Origin: Coprinus comatus
Lineage: Eukaryota > Basidiomycota > Agaricomycetes > Agaricales > Agaricaceae
Direction: 5' to 3'
NCBI GenBank assembly: GCA_034638255.1
Contig: JAWPGT010000009.1
Coordinates: 620,001-684,000 of the forward strand
Length of the DNA: 64,000 bases
Part shown: positions 1 through 11,100 of the stretch, piece after piece
How positions within the stretch are numbered: position 1 is the stretch's first letter
Layout of the letters: each line of letters opens with the position of its first letter
The notes under the pieces: model-generated
The model's input: only the letters and a program-made list of their open reading frames with translations
Databases searched by the model: none
Told to the model about the DNA's origin: nothing
Made by a program: the position numbers and the translations under genes

Positions 1-403
1 TTACAGGAATATTATGAGATTTGAAAATATGGTAGAGAGCAGTTGCTGATGATTTCGTACGACGCTGAGGATTGCTGATAATGGTGTCTGTGATAGAAGC
101 AAGAGATATTGAGGGAAAATCATCCAAGAAGGAGTTGAAAGTGATTTCTTCTTGTTGAGTGGAAGATCCAGGCAAACCATCCCAATCTACAAACTGGCAT
201 TGACCTTGTTCTACACGCCATTTAACTTCAGCACAAGCTTCTTCAAGTCCACCTTTCCCCAATATTATCACTTCAAAATCAGCTTCAAGTGCTGCAAAAG
301 CTCTAGAAACAGCCAACAGTCCAGAACCAACAATCAAAATTGTCTGCTGTCTTGCACGAAATGCAAGTAGCAATGAAGCACCTTTAGTCGGGACAGGGAA
401 CAT
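1..403 (-). CDS. Siroheme synthesis protein (uroporphyrinogen-III methyltransferase / Met8-like), 5' part only
   Basis: The reading frame starts at an ATG at 403 and stays open for 134 codons to the window edge, so the C-terminal part lies outside. Right after the start it reads MFPVPTKGASLLLAF, then a Rossmann-type NAD(P) loop (TILIVGSGLLAVSRAFAALEAD, residues about 21-42) and a strand ending IILGKGG. This is the N-terminus typical of fungal siroheme-forming enzymes, in which a precorrin-2 dehydrogenase/ferrochelatase-like domain precedes or accompanies the uroporphyrinogen-III methyltransferase. Siroheme is the cofactor of sulfite reductase, so the protein belongs to sulfate assimilation and methionine synthesis. 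It is divergent from SRP14; the 181-bp gap between the two ATGs holds a CACGTG palindrome. The catalytic C-terminal domain is not visible, so MET1-type and MET8-type cannot be separated. Confidence 0.72.
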   Translation of the reverse strand, partial: MFPVPTKGASLLLAFRARQQTILIVGSGLLAVSRAFAALEADFEVIILGKGGLEEACAEVKWRVEQGQCQFVDWDGLPGSSTQQEEITFNSFLDDFPSISLASITDTIISNPQRRTKSSATALYHIFKSHNIPV

Positions 404-545
404 AGCTGAGAATGAGGGAGAGATTTCCCATGATTTTTTTTCTGAAAATAAAGAGAAGAGGATAAGAATAATGTTGTCGTGCTCATGAGCAACAATTGGC
501 TCAAACAGAAAACCAAAATTATTAAGTAATCATTAAGTCATTGGG

Positions 546-551
546 CACGTG
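546..551. promoter_or_regulatory. CACGTG E-box in the divergent siroheme/SRP14 promoter
   Basis: A perfect CACGTG palindrome lies in the short region between two divergent genes, about 143 bp upstream of the siroheme-gene ATG. In yeast, Cbf1 with Met4 binds TCACGTG upstream of sulfur-assimilation genes including siroheme synthesis. The match to that logic is suggestive. A 6-bp site can also occur by chance, and the flank here is G rather than the preferred T. Confidence 0.4.
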
Positions 552-584
552 CATCCCCCAACCCTCTCACCCTCTTACACTCAC

Positions 585-1279
585 ATGCAGCTAGTCGACA
601 ACGACGCCGTATGTCCTTTTCCTCTATCCTTTAAATTCCCAATATATATATATAACAAATATTATATCACCTAGTTTCTAACACAATTGACGGCGTTGTT
701 TGAATCTACGACAGACCATGGTTCAATATGGTTAACTCATAAACGATGTACGAGATCAATAAACACCTCTTTATTTATCATCATCTCTCATTTCATTTCC
801 AGTAACATACGAGGATGGAGATGTAAAAATGGAAGATACAGAACAAACTTTGGATTCAAAAGAATATCAATGTTTAATACGTGCTACCAATGGCAAGAAG
901 ATTAACTTTTCTACTCGGGTATGTAAATAACACTCTCAATCATCAATAAAAACAACCCCTCTCTCTCAAACCACACCTGCTTCAAATATTAACCACATTA
1001 TAAAATCAGGTAACCCCAGATGATCTAAACAAATTCTATTCCCACTATGGTACACTTCTCAAAACCTCCTTAACCACTCTTCGTAAACGTGACAAGAAGA
1101 AGGAGAAAACTCGTTCAGAACAAGCTCTCAAACGCAAGAAACGTATGACAGAACCTGTTGTCATTAATGGTCCTAAACGTGGTGCTGGAAGGAAAAAGAG
1201 ACAAAGACAAGTTGCGCTTGTTAACAAACAAATCGAATCCCAGAAAAGATTCAAAGAGAGGGAAGAGGCAAAGAACTGA
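585..1279 (+). CDS. SRP14: Signal recognition particle subunit SRP14
   Basis: Four exons (585-608, 675-747, 803-918, 1010-1279) with GT-AG introns join in frame into a 160-residue protein beginning MQLVDNDAFLTQLTALFE. It contains the SRP14 signatures GSIWLTHKR, LIRATNGKKINFSTRV and a basic KKRDKKKEK-like segment (here LRKRDKKKEKTR), then a Lys/Arg-rich tail ending in KEREEAKN. SRP14 pairs with SRP9/SRP21 on the Alu domain of 7SL RNA and slows elongation while ribosomes are targeted to the ER. The length is close to other fungal SRP14 proteins. The first exon is only 24 nt; it is supported by a clean GTATGT donor and by the conserved N-terminus. The gene is divergent from the siroheme gene and tail-to-tail with the DUF726 gene downstream. 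Confidence 0.9.
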
Positions 1280-1479
1280 GGTCGAATCTTCATCAATTCA
1301 TCATGATTAGAGGTATAGTTCAATCTCGATGTGATTGTAGATTAAACTACCAAGCAGATCAAATACAAAAAAACGACTGTTGAAAAAGAAAACGAGCATT
1401 AATCTAAAAACTATAACGTAACAGGAACTAATATCCTACACAAAACCAAAAAAAAAAAATGAAAATTCCTACTATACTA

Positions 1480-4400
1480 CTAAGACCATGGATTCCCACC
1501 AAACCCAGCACTACTACTCGCACTTCTCTTCCCAGCTCCATAATCACTTGGTACCACCCAAGGATCTGCAGTAGCTGTCCCAGTAATTGTTCCATCAGCA
1601 GTCCCAAACGAAAGTCCCGTGTCTTCAACTCCAACTCCAATAGGAGAACCAAATGGATTCAAATCATACCCAACCCGATTAGACTGATAACCTCCTCTTG
1701 AAGAATCAAACCTCCCACCAAAGTTGCTATATCCATTGTTGGAAGATTTAGATGATGAAGGAGCACCCCAAACAGGTGCTTCAAATGCACCTCCAAACGT
1801 CGTTGACGCTGACGCTACTGGTGTTTCCGAATACCCAAAAGATGAAGATGGGAATGGTTCCGTCTGAGTCCTATTCATCGAAGATGAAAACGATGAACCC
1901 CTTGTTTCTTCACGTACAGAAACAGATTTCCTAAAATCTTCTTCCAACCCCACTGTTCCATATCTACTCTTCACTTCTGAATCATCAGGTATCGGGGCAG
2001 AAGCTGATCTTGTAGTAAAAGATCCTCCTATTGTCACCCTTGGTGAAAGCCCAGGTGAGGGTGAAGATGACCTCGATTTTGACTTTTCAGTTTGTTTTCC
2101 AAAGGTATTAATAGTACCCAACTCCTTCTCTCTCTCAACCTCCCCTACAATCTTCTTCATCGCAGCCAAATCAAAACCAGCATGTTTAGGTATATGTTTC
2201 ACTTCATCATCTACTGAACTCGAAGTTGAAGTTCTCGTGTCAGTATTGGCATTCGTAGGTGTGATAGCACCAGATCCAAGATCATCACTTGATTTCTTTT
2301 CCTTTTCTTCTATTGTTCCTGGTGATGGTGATGGCATTCGAGGTGGTAAATCATCATCGTCGTCGTCCCCAGCTTTTCTTCCAGCTTTTGCGGACAAATT
2401 CGGGAAATGTGAAGCCGTAGGTGGTCGAGAAACGTTTTGTGATGGGTGGAGATGATTTTTTTTCGAACTTGAGAACCATCCTTTCTTCTTATTCTTATCT
2501 TCCTCTCTAATCACAACTCTATCCTCGTCAAACTCAGGTTCCTATAATAATAATAAATAAAGTAATAAACAAAAAAACCTCTCGATAAAAAAAAAACGAA
2601 ATACAACTCACCTCGGGTTCATTAAAGAAATCCGCCGAAACAGGAAACCCAAGTTGATCCAAAATCAACGGCATAAAAGTTCTATAACTCATATGACCCG
2701 CAATCTTATCCGTAACATCCACATTTTCCAATCCGGGAACATTCCTAACTGGTCCTAAACCCGCAACAGTCCCAACACCACCACTAGTAGCTCTAAACAA
2801 ATACTTCAAAACCCAATCATTCTTAGCAAACGCATTAACATATCTCCCTGAAACCACTGATCTAGTTTCACACCAAACAGATTGAGATGCTGTTACTGTT
2901 GTTCCCAAGAGGAATACATCTTGAACTATGCCGTATGCTTTTTGTTTTGATAGTTCGAGTAAGGCGTAGAAGATTACTCTTGCTCCTAGTGAGAATCCTA
3001 TTAGAGTTATTGGACGAACGCCTAGGTGACGGTTTATTAGAACGTCCGCTAAGACTCTGCCTGCTGATTTAGCGCGATCTAGAGCGTTACTCCATGGATT
3101 GTCAATTAGGTATCCTAGTTTGGTTAAGACTGATTTTTATGGAGGTATGATTAGTTTATATTGAGGGTTTTTAAATGAAAAGGACGTACTGATTGGCCAT
3201 TGTAATGCAGACATAAGAGCGAACATAGAAGTCGCTCCTAGAACAGTGATTCCAAGCTGAGACAATACTTCTGCTGTCATAATCTTCAAAGCACTACCAG
3301 TCTCCCTAATCATCTCCGGTTCCCAAAGTACACTGAACACATCTCCAACGATAGGATCCAATACACTGAATGGTAAACGTACATCATCATTCACACCATT
3401 CATGAACCTATTAATCAAAAAATAAATTAATGAAATTCGCTGTACTGATGGATAAATTGAATACAAACCCAGGAACAGTAAGAATGCAATTCACTCGTTT
3501 ATTATTGTGAAGAGGAAGAATATCGAACGTTCGTACTTCTTGTGTCCTGTTAGACATACCTCGGCCCGCAATTGCAGATCCCGTAAGAACACCTCCCGTA
3601 GTGATCGCTGCTGCACCCGCAGTTCCACCAAGAAATACAGTAGTACCACCAATACCAATAGCGGAAAATGCCGCTCCGAGGCCTGCGCCAATGACTGGTG
3701 CAAGAAGTCCAGCAGACAAACCAATAACAAGACCTCCACCTAAAAGAATTACAGGTTACTCTTGGCTTGACATTGTTCAATACGAATTACTTGCCCAGAG
3801 TAGCCAAGCCCATCATCATATATCGTCTTCTCTTCCCCGCTTTCTGTACGCCTTCCACTATTTCTTGTTGCTCCAATTTCTCAATATCTTCTTGGATCTC
3901 CAAAGCTTCTGTTACGCGACTCTCGAACTTAACAACATCTAGCCAACCCAACCCTAACTTCTGAGCGACATTTTCAAGAAGCACTCGAGATCGTGCGTCA
4001 TAAACGCTGTCAGCGATCAAGATGAGGAAAAGATCACAAAGAATAGTCCACCGAATGTCCAAAGTGACGTTTTCATCTGCTGACGATAATGAAGTAGTAA
4101 CACCAGGCATATGGGCAGTCGTTTCTCCAAGAACTTTGGCTGTCGTTTGCGTAGGATTAGAAGTCGTGCTTGCATTCTCGAACGCATTCGCGGATGTAGG
4201 AGTAGGAGGAGGTTTGTTGGTTTCGTTTGATGATTTAGGGGTTGTAGGTCCGATAGGTTGTTCGACGAGTGTTTGGTCCGATATGGATATCCCGTCATCG
4301 TCGTCGTCAGGATGATCTAGTACTCTGGAGTCTGCTTCTTTACCTCGTCGTCGTGCTTCTTCTGGATCATATTCTGGATTGGCGACGGTATGCGTGGTCA

Positions 4401-5073
4401 TAAGTGATGGTACGAGATCCATAGCTTGAACGCCATGTTCTGCCAAATTCTCGATCATCTTCTGCTCTATCCGCCACTGTCAGAATGTTATATTGATCAT
4501 GAAATCATAATAAATCATACCTTGAGTTTCTAATTCCATATGATAGAAAAGTCGACCCATAATCTTCAGAGACCAAAGTTGCATGCTACCAACTGCAGCC
4601 TTCAATTCTTTGCGGTTAGACGATTTTAGCGCCTGGGCCATTTCCCTAGCAGTCAAAGCACATAAACCAACATAAGCAATCCTCTGAGCATCCGTCAACA
4701 ACTTTTTCGTAGCCTGCATTTGACTAAGTGGAGTCATGGCTTTATCTTCATCAAACAGATACCTCGTCCTTAGATGTACTTCATCCACATCATCCTCCTC
4801 TTTCATCCTTAACCTAGTATACTCGCTTTCATTCTGATCCAACTTTGAACGCCATTCATTTCCTCTATCATCAACATCTATGAGATTACCAGTTGCATTA
4901 GCTGAGGTTTTAGTAGTCTTGGTAGAAGGTGGCTGGTAATGATATTTCTTCCGGTCTTCTTCGTCCAAATCGGTTCCTAGAGTATCATCACGAACTACAG
5001 GCATATCTTGCCAGCCATCTTCGTCGTCATCAAATATAGAGGATGGAGGAGGAGGAGCGGTCGTTACTGGCAT
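1480..5073 (-). CDS. DUF726 alpha/beta-hydrolase-fold membrane protein (TMCO4 / yeast Mil1 family)
   Basis: Six exons (5073-4521, 4466-3795, 3739-3469, 3407-3190, 3129-2612, 2541-1480) give 1097 residues. An acidic N-terminus with the tract DDDEDGWQDMP is followed by a helical region. A Gly-rich hydrophobic segment (GGGLVIGLSAGLLAPVIGAG, residues about 409-440) is probably membrane-associated. The hydrolase core carries the nucleophile elbow GFSLGAR near residue 615 and ends around HMSYRTFMPLILDQLG. A disordered Ser/Lys-rich tail of about 350 residues follows. The family is known as TMCO4 in animals and Mil1 (AP-1 partner) in yeast; the substrate is unknown. The start is the first ATG; an upstream GTG in the same frame lacks an ATG and is soon preceded by a stop. 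The intron at 3740-3794 needs a GC donor (GCAAGT) to keep the conserved LGGGLV junction. Confidence 0.85.
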
Positions 5074-5289
5074 GGCATTAATGAATGTTCTTCGAACCCG
5101 CCTTGGCACGTTATTGCACCACTAACTCGCGTACGAGTTTGGAAGGTCGTTCACACGCTCTATGAGTCGACTTTATTTTTATGTAACTTGTTTTACATGT
5201 TTTAACTTCACGATCAACAAGGACCTGAAGGAACGTTTGAACCCTCAGGCCTCATGCCCCCTCATGGCCTCATCAAATACCTTGATTTA

Positions 5290-5710
5290 TATTCGAGCCT
5301 GCAGGTCGCCCCCTATTGTCCTCGGAATATCCTAACAACATTGAAAACCTCAAGGACCTAGCGACCCCCCAAGAGCAATCTTCTTGGACAACATATTGCC
5401 AAATTCGGATTCTGACTGGATGGGATCAAGCAAGGTCACCGAAACCACCATCTGCAGCGCTTCACCAAGGGGATATTTATACACAGCATGGACCTCCCTC
5501 GGAAATGAGTAAGAAACCGTAGCAATAAAAGTCATCACCAATACCGGCTGTAACTTTCATCGAATCATCACGTTTTACCTTGCAAAGACTTCCCTTCCAT
5601 CACCAAAAGACTAGTTCTGTCCCCAAGTCTTGTGATAGTGTTCTGCTATTCAAGGTAACCTGCACAGATACTAGTGAACTCATTGCTGAAGTTCAGTTAA
5701 GTTGTAGCTT
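5290..5710. repeat. Dispersed repeat copy A
   Basis: This roughly 420-bp stretch can be aligned by eye with 8140-8610 in the same orientation. Shared blocks include tcgagcctg near the start, (t)tgccaa...ggatt(t)ct, ggtcacc...gaaacc, gtcatcacc(a/g)ataccgg, gttttacct, gatagt(g/a)ttctgcta and a closing ctgaagttcagt. The copies are clearly diverged with many substitutions and small indels. No open reading frame or terminal inverted repeat is evident. It could be an old solo LTR or a non-autonomous element. Confidence 0.6.
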
Positions 5711-6219
5711 ATCTCTGCGAGGATCCCGATCAGCGAAGAGCATAAGTGCCATTTATTGATCTACATATTCACCCATTTCTTTTTACGGACTTTGCACATT
5801 ACAAAGGGCCTGCTGCTTGTGAAATGTGATACACATTTTATTCCTTGATGTTCGTCTTCTCATATCTACTCTCTCCTCAATCTATGGAAAAACCCTTCCT
5901 CGTTAGTGTATAGGACCTTGCCATGAAGTGCCTTATTATCAAAGAACATTTTTTCTTTACACTAAACACATCTCAAAACGTCCACAGGTGGTCTCTGACA
6001 TGCCCCTTTCCTTGGAGAAAACACTCAAATAGATCCTGCGAAAGAATATCTTCAGCACCCCCCTCAAGCTACTCGGTGCTACACCCAAACCAATACATCA
6101 ATCCATACTCATTCACTACTCACACCCTCACCCTAAAAATTTATCCAAACTTGACAAGAAGCCTTCATCCCCTTTAAAACTCCTATTGACCATCTCAGTC
6201 TTTTTCCGACGCAAATCCA

Positions 6220-7522
6220 TCAAAACCTCGACATATGTTTTTGCGAATTGGGAGATTCGCCTGCTTCATCTGCAAGCTTCGACACGGCCGCCAATCCTGC
6301 CTTTTTAACGTGCTCCTCAAATTTCTTTCGCAGAAGCTCCAAGCCTTCCGGTATCCGGGAGAGCAAAGAATACATCCGTTGTAGATCTTCTTCCTTGTCA
6401 TTATCCAATAAAATTTGGAAGCTATCGCATATCAAAGGAGCGTGTTCACGAATAAGAACATGATGGCATTTGGTTATCAGTGGCTTCCGTGTGTGCGTAT
6501 TCAGATAGTGCTCTACACGGTCCTCCTCTTCTTTAATTCTTTGCTCCGCTTTCTTGAGGTAATCCGAGACCGTGTTTGACGCAAGGAAAGTCTCAGATTC
6601 ATTCTTGTAATAGACCTCCGTCGCCTCGATAAATGGACGCTCGAAATGGTCTATATAGACATCGAGACAAGCCTTGTTTATATCCTCTTCGTCGATACCA
6701 AGGGAGGCGAAAGAACCGACCACTTTCTTCAAGAGACCTTGGTCGACAACCTCTCCGTTCCTCTGCAACTCAATGAGTCGTAGTACGACGCCCACTAATT
6801 TTGTTTGTTTGTTTTGAAATGGTATGAAGAGATCATTTTCCCATTGTACAAGAGAAAGCTGGGAATTGTGTCAATGCATGGCTTAATTAATGAACCATGG
6901 AGCATACAGTGTAGCTGGGATATATGTCTTTCTTACCCTCAGCTCGCTCACGTCTGACCCAATGACGATTTAGGAAGGTGAAGAGGCGATTGATGTAATT
7001 TGCTCCTGCTGTATATCGATCCCATTCACTGGCATAGAACTGGAGTAAAGCCTGGTCTTTCAGGGTATCGGATTTCTATGTGTATTCAGTAATCTGTGAT
7101 GATGAATGTAGAGTGTCCCCTTACGTCTCTCAAAGACTTGAGATAGGTTGCAAAATAGCGAATGAGATTGTTGTACAGATCGTTGCATTGCTGGTTAACT
7201 GGGCCAGATGTGATAAGTACTGAGGGCATCGGAAGAGTTCGAGTTGAGATACACACCAGTATTTTCCTGACCTTCTAACGAAGTATGGGCTACACCGCGC
7301 CCCGAGCTACAATAGTTATATGCTACAGTGTATAAGTCGGTGTACTAGAAGGAATTTATGAGAGATACATCGCTTTTTTGGCATCTGTACAGCTACCTTT
7401 ACAAAGGAAACTCCAGTGGGATCGGACATCATTTGGTTCATGCCCTCTTCAAGATAAGCCCATGTTGTCTGTAGGTCAGCATTTCGGGAGGGAACTGGTA
7501 GAACGTTGCGGGACATGGCCAT
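6220..7522 (-). CDS. Truncated cullin-1-like protein (N-terminal cullin repeats only)
   Basis: Five exons (7522-7397, 7344-7257, 7198-7125, 7075-6908, 6858-6220) splice cleanly into a 364-residue protein with no internal stop. It starts MAMSRNVLPVPSRNADLQTT and carries the cullin-1 landmarks YTDLYTVAYNYC, NDLYNNLIRYF, EWDRYTAGANYINRLF, YPSYTLSLVQW, EDRVEHYLNTHTRKPL and MYSLLSRIPEGL. In full cullins these repeats bind Skp1/F-box or other adaptors. The frame stops (HMSRF) just where the family continues with about 400 more residues holding the RING-box-binding and neddylation domains, and those are not found downstream. Introns are kept, so this is not a retrocopy. It is probably a degenerate DNA-level duplicate of cul1; if expressed it could bind adaptors without supporting ubiquitin transfer (inference). 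Diverged repeats flank it on both sides. Confidence 0.75.
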
Positions 7523-8139
7523 GGAAGAGGGTTGTAACCAAACTTAATCAATCCATCGATTTGTTCTAAAAACAAATCGCAGTATGTGCTCTCCACGAAT
7601 ATCCCCATCCCCTTTTTTCGCATTCTCTCTCACACTTTATATCTAACTAAATGTAGTACTCGAGTCTTAAATGAACAATCCGTTGTCTTCACAGACAAAT
7701 GCCAGTTAATTGAAAAATGATATCTGAATGGGATAGATAGATAAATAGGTGTGAAGTATTAGAATCTATGCTATGTACATGCCATTCTGAAGAGAAGATG
7801 GTAATATCCTTTCGCCTCTTGGTCCTGGTATAAATGGTTTAGGTCCAGGTGCCGTGCGTATCATTTTATTTATGTTGTACCAATACCACAACAACTCGAC
7901 AGGGAACTTGGAAGTGGCATATTAAGTCGTGCCGGAACGTTAGCCAAGGGAGCAGCAACATTTTAATAGCTCCCGTACGAAGATATTTTTGACCACTGAA
8001 GATAGCATCAGGATTCACACAACGAGAAATTGAGATTCGGGTCAAGATGAGTTACAAGTTACAACAAGTCAACGACTGGGTTACAACACTTACAACTAGC
8101 TTCTCGGCAAACACCGGTGGAGTGGTTCATGATTTAAAA

Positions 8140-8610
8140 CTGAATTATCGAGCCTGTAGGTTCTATAAGACTCTACTGTCTTCATGATATTCTGATAACC
8201 TTGGAAAGCTAACGCAGACGCGACAATCCCCCTAGGAGCGTACTCTCATGTACGGACAGCATGTTGCCAAGACTGGATTTCTGAATTTGGGTCACCACCG
8301 AAACCGCCAACGACGGCGCCTCACTACAGGTAATTACCTTTACCAACATAGCATACACCTCGCCTAAGTATGTTAGTAACAGATTCCGTCATCACCGATA
8401 CCGGTTGCTTGCAACCTCCATCGGACCACCATGTTTTACCTCCATCCCTTCTATCGTCAAAATATTATTTCCGTCTTCAAGACTGCGTATCCGGTTCTAT
8501 GTTCTGCGATAGTATTCTGCTACTCTAATTCTCAAGAAAACCGGTACGGGTACTGGTGAAATCATTACTGAAGTTCAGTCAAGGTTACCCGCGACGCGAC
8601 CCTTGTTTTA
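8140..8610. repeat. Dispersed repeat copy B
   Basis: This is the partner of the stretch at 5290-5710, in the same orientation and about 2.85 kb away, with the truncated cullin gene between them. The best matching blocks are at the start (tcgagcctg), in the middle (gtcatcaccgataccggttg, gttttacct) and at the end (tgaagttcagt). No coding capacity is seen. The two copies mark this interval as repeat-associated. Confidence 0.6.
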
Positions 8611-8970
8611 ACCTGAAGCTGTGCATCTCGTGTTGTCTCAACCTGCTGGATTAATATGCAACGCGAAATTCCAAACCATTTCTCTATGGCAACGTTTGGT
8701 GATGATGCCCTATATAAGACACCTCCGGTCAGAGTGGCCCAACAATCACCGTTCGCTGGCTCGACGTGTGTTCACAAAACTTTTCTTTCACGAATTGTTA
8801 CGACTTTAACGACTGTGAGTATAATAACCACACTGTTAATATACCCCAAGTTAACTGACGGAGTGTCTTAGATCTATTTAATAGACTTAGCTTTTGCTTG
8901 CTGGCCAAGACATTGCTAAAGATCCATCCACTCTCAACACTCACAAAACATCAACCAAAAGTTATTGATC

Positions 8971-10419
8971 ATGTCAACCAAAACTTTGGCGAGACTCAGC
9001 ACCACGCCTACCTCCGCTCGCACATTCTTACACACACCCACACCCAAACCAATCCTTAAAAGACCCACACCTCTGCCGTTATCCCCTAGTCCCTTTCCTT
9101 TCTCTGCAAGCTTTTCTGTTTACATCACCCCATCTGCCACTTCCCCTCATGTTCACTTTGCACCTTCTCCACGATTGGTATCAACATATACAACGCATTC
9201 ACCAAACACATATGACAGAGCGCCTATATCTGTATCACCTAACCCACTCGCTTTACCTGCATGGGGAGATAGAGTCTATTCTCCTACTCTTGACGGTTTC
9301 AAACTTGCGGACCCACCAAAACATCTTCCTTTGACGATGTTACAATACGAATCTCCTACAATAACCGAATTCGAAGACCCACGTTCACCAAAACCTCAGA
9401 CCCAGAAGAAGAAGCAGAAGCAAAGTAATAATACATTTTCATCAGAGTTGCCAAAGCAACCTGGAAGGAAACCGACGGAACTGGGAAAGGCGCTCTTTTC
9501 GTATCCTCGATCTCCGTATCCATCTGCACCTCTTTCTCCTGTAGATTTCGAGCATGCGATGAATGAAGAATTCTCATTACGTGAAAAGGCCGCCACTAGA
9601 CGAACATCATCACTTGATGATAAGCATTCTAAACGCAAGAACCGTTCGCCTACAAATCTTAAAGTGAAACCTGTAGTCTCATTTACATTGGTACCGTCAC
9701 CTTTGGGAAATATGGCCTACCTGAGTCCAGCCGTGGAACAAAATCCTAAAGATTCAAAGAAACCAACACCACTGTCACTGTCACCGTCCGACAACATCGT
9801 CCAGGGGGTTGAAGTTGCGTCATCATCATCGATGAGCAGCAAGAGCTCCCGACTTAGTCAAGCATTTTGGCAGTCCGTGTCCTTGGCATCGGACCGGGAG
9901 GAGTGGACAGAGGACGGACTTGAAGAAGGCATGACGTCATATTCTCAATACCCGATGTTTCCGACTTCAATCATTCATGAAGGGACCGACGATCATCATC
10001 ATGACCAACCTGAGTTCATGTTTGCTTCAAGAGAAGGTGTTCTTTGGTCTCCTGGTCTTCCAAGAAAGCCTCGTCCAAGAAAGACGTCATCAACTAGTAC
10101 AAAAGATGATGTTTCTTCTCAGCTATTGAATTTTGGACAGTTGAAGAGTCCTGGTTTGGCTCAGGTGCACTTCGGTCTCGGGTCAAAGTTTACGGGGAAG
10201 GGAATTCCAAGGTCAATAGTGGCCTCACCGTCTCCCAATGACCCTAAAGCTTCGTTTCAGTCGTTTTCGGCTGCGTTGGCTGAAGTGACCTATCCTCCTC
10301 CTGTTCGACTGTTGGAGAAATCAAACGCCATTCATAATCGTAAATCAACAATAGAGAGAAGTCACTCAAAACCAACAGAAGGAGTGAAGGAACTAGAACA
10401 TTGGGAGGAGACCATATGA
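8971..10419 (+). CDS. Ser/Pro-rich protein of unknown function, paralogue 1 of a tandem pair
   Basis: A single exon of 482 codons starts at ATG 8971 (MSTKTLARL); an in-frame TTG lies two codons upstream. The first about 110 residues carry the motif order PKPILKRP ... PHVHFAPSP ... TYTTHSPNTYDRAPISVSP ... ALPAWGDRVYSP. The remainder is low-complexity, rich in Ser, Pro and Lys and probably disordered. The same N-terminal motif order recurs in the gene at 11101, so the two are paralogues. I recall this motif set from uncharacterised basidiomycete proteins but know no function. No catalytic or membrane signature is visible. The gene has no intron, whereas its paralogue has one. Confidence 0.72.
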   Translation: MSTKTLARLSTTPTSARTFLHTPTPKPILKRPTPLPLSPSPFPFSASFSVYITPSATSPHVHFAPSPRLVSTYTTHSPNTYDRAPISVSPNPLALPAWGDRVYSPTLDGFKLADPPKHLPLTMLQYESPTITEFEDPRSPKPQTQKKKQKQSNNTFSSELPKQPGRKPTELGKALFSYPRSPYPSAPLSPVDFEHAMNEEFSLREKAATRRTSSLDDKHSKRKNRSPTNLKVKPVVSFTLVPSPLGNMAYLSPAVEQNPKDSKKPTPLSLSPSDNIVQGVEVASSSSMSSKSSRLSQAFWQSVSLASDREEWTEDGLEEGMTSYSQYPMFPTSIIHEGTDDHHHDQPEFMFASREGVLWSPGLPRKPRPRKTSSTSTKDDVSSQLLNFGQLKSPGLAQVHFGLGSKFTGKGIPRSIVASPSPNDPKASFQSFSAALAEVTYPPPVRLLEKSNAIHNRKSTIERSHSKPTEGVKELEHWEETI

Positions 10420-11100
10420 GGGTATGTGTATGTTCTGTGGAGTTATTGAGACTTTGGAGTGTAGTCACACAACGTGTATCATCATGTCTTTTTTTTTGTT
10501 TGAATTGAGCCTTTGCCAATCTCCTACCATATTGTGCTAGATTTTACTCAAAAGTGTAACACCTGGTATTTTGTGTCAGTGTCTGTTCCGGTAGCGGAAG
10601 GTCCCATGTCCTTTTGTTCGGGTCTCATCCGCCCATTCCAAGAATCGAGTGCACAAAGACATGTCAGAGACCAGAATTATTATTATTTATTATTATTGTG
10701 GACTTCCATTGCACTGCGTATCCCTGGACGGCGAACATGAGGTCCACGGCGCAGTTGATAGCGAAGCGATTCTGTTGGATAAGATAGCCCCTGGATAGCT
10801 CCATTGAGCAGGACGGATGGCATATGTGTGGCCCCACCGACATTCCCACACAGCCCCGATATTCAGGGTTCTAGAACAGATGGCTAAACCAATAGATTTC
10901 CTTATTTGGGCTTGGAGTATATAATGGGTCATCTTTACATTTCATGTTCTGTTTTCCAAGTACCCATTTTGCAAGTCGTTCTGCCTTGCGCCCTTGCTGG
11001 CCAAGTCATCCTGCCCTCTGTTGGCGTTGGGAGCATCTGAGCTCCTTGCAACAACGAGGTTCGCCTTCACCACCTGCTAAACTCTAAAGCTATCCTCTAA
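10420..11100. other. Spacer between the tandem paralogues
   Basis: About 680 bp without a supported gene. It holds the 3' flank of the first paralogue and the promoter of the second. Short ATT-rich tracts occur around 10678-10695. No repeat or RNA gene is seen. Confidence 0.4.

Noticed and set aside
1459..2455. Plus-strand frames inside the DUF726 last exon
   Set aside because: They mirror the Ser/Asp-rich codons of the minus-strand gene and have no independent support.
5290..8610. Complete LTR retrotransposon
   Set aside because: No gag, protease, reverse transcriptase, integrase or primer-binding site between the repeats; the interior is an intron-containing cullin fragment.
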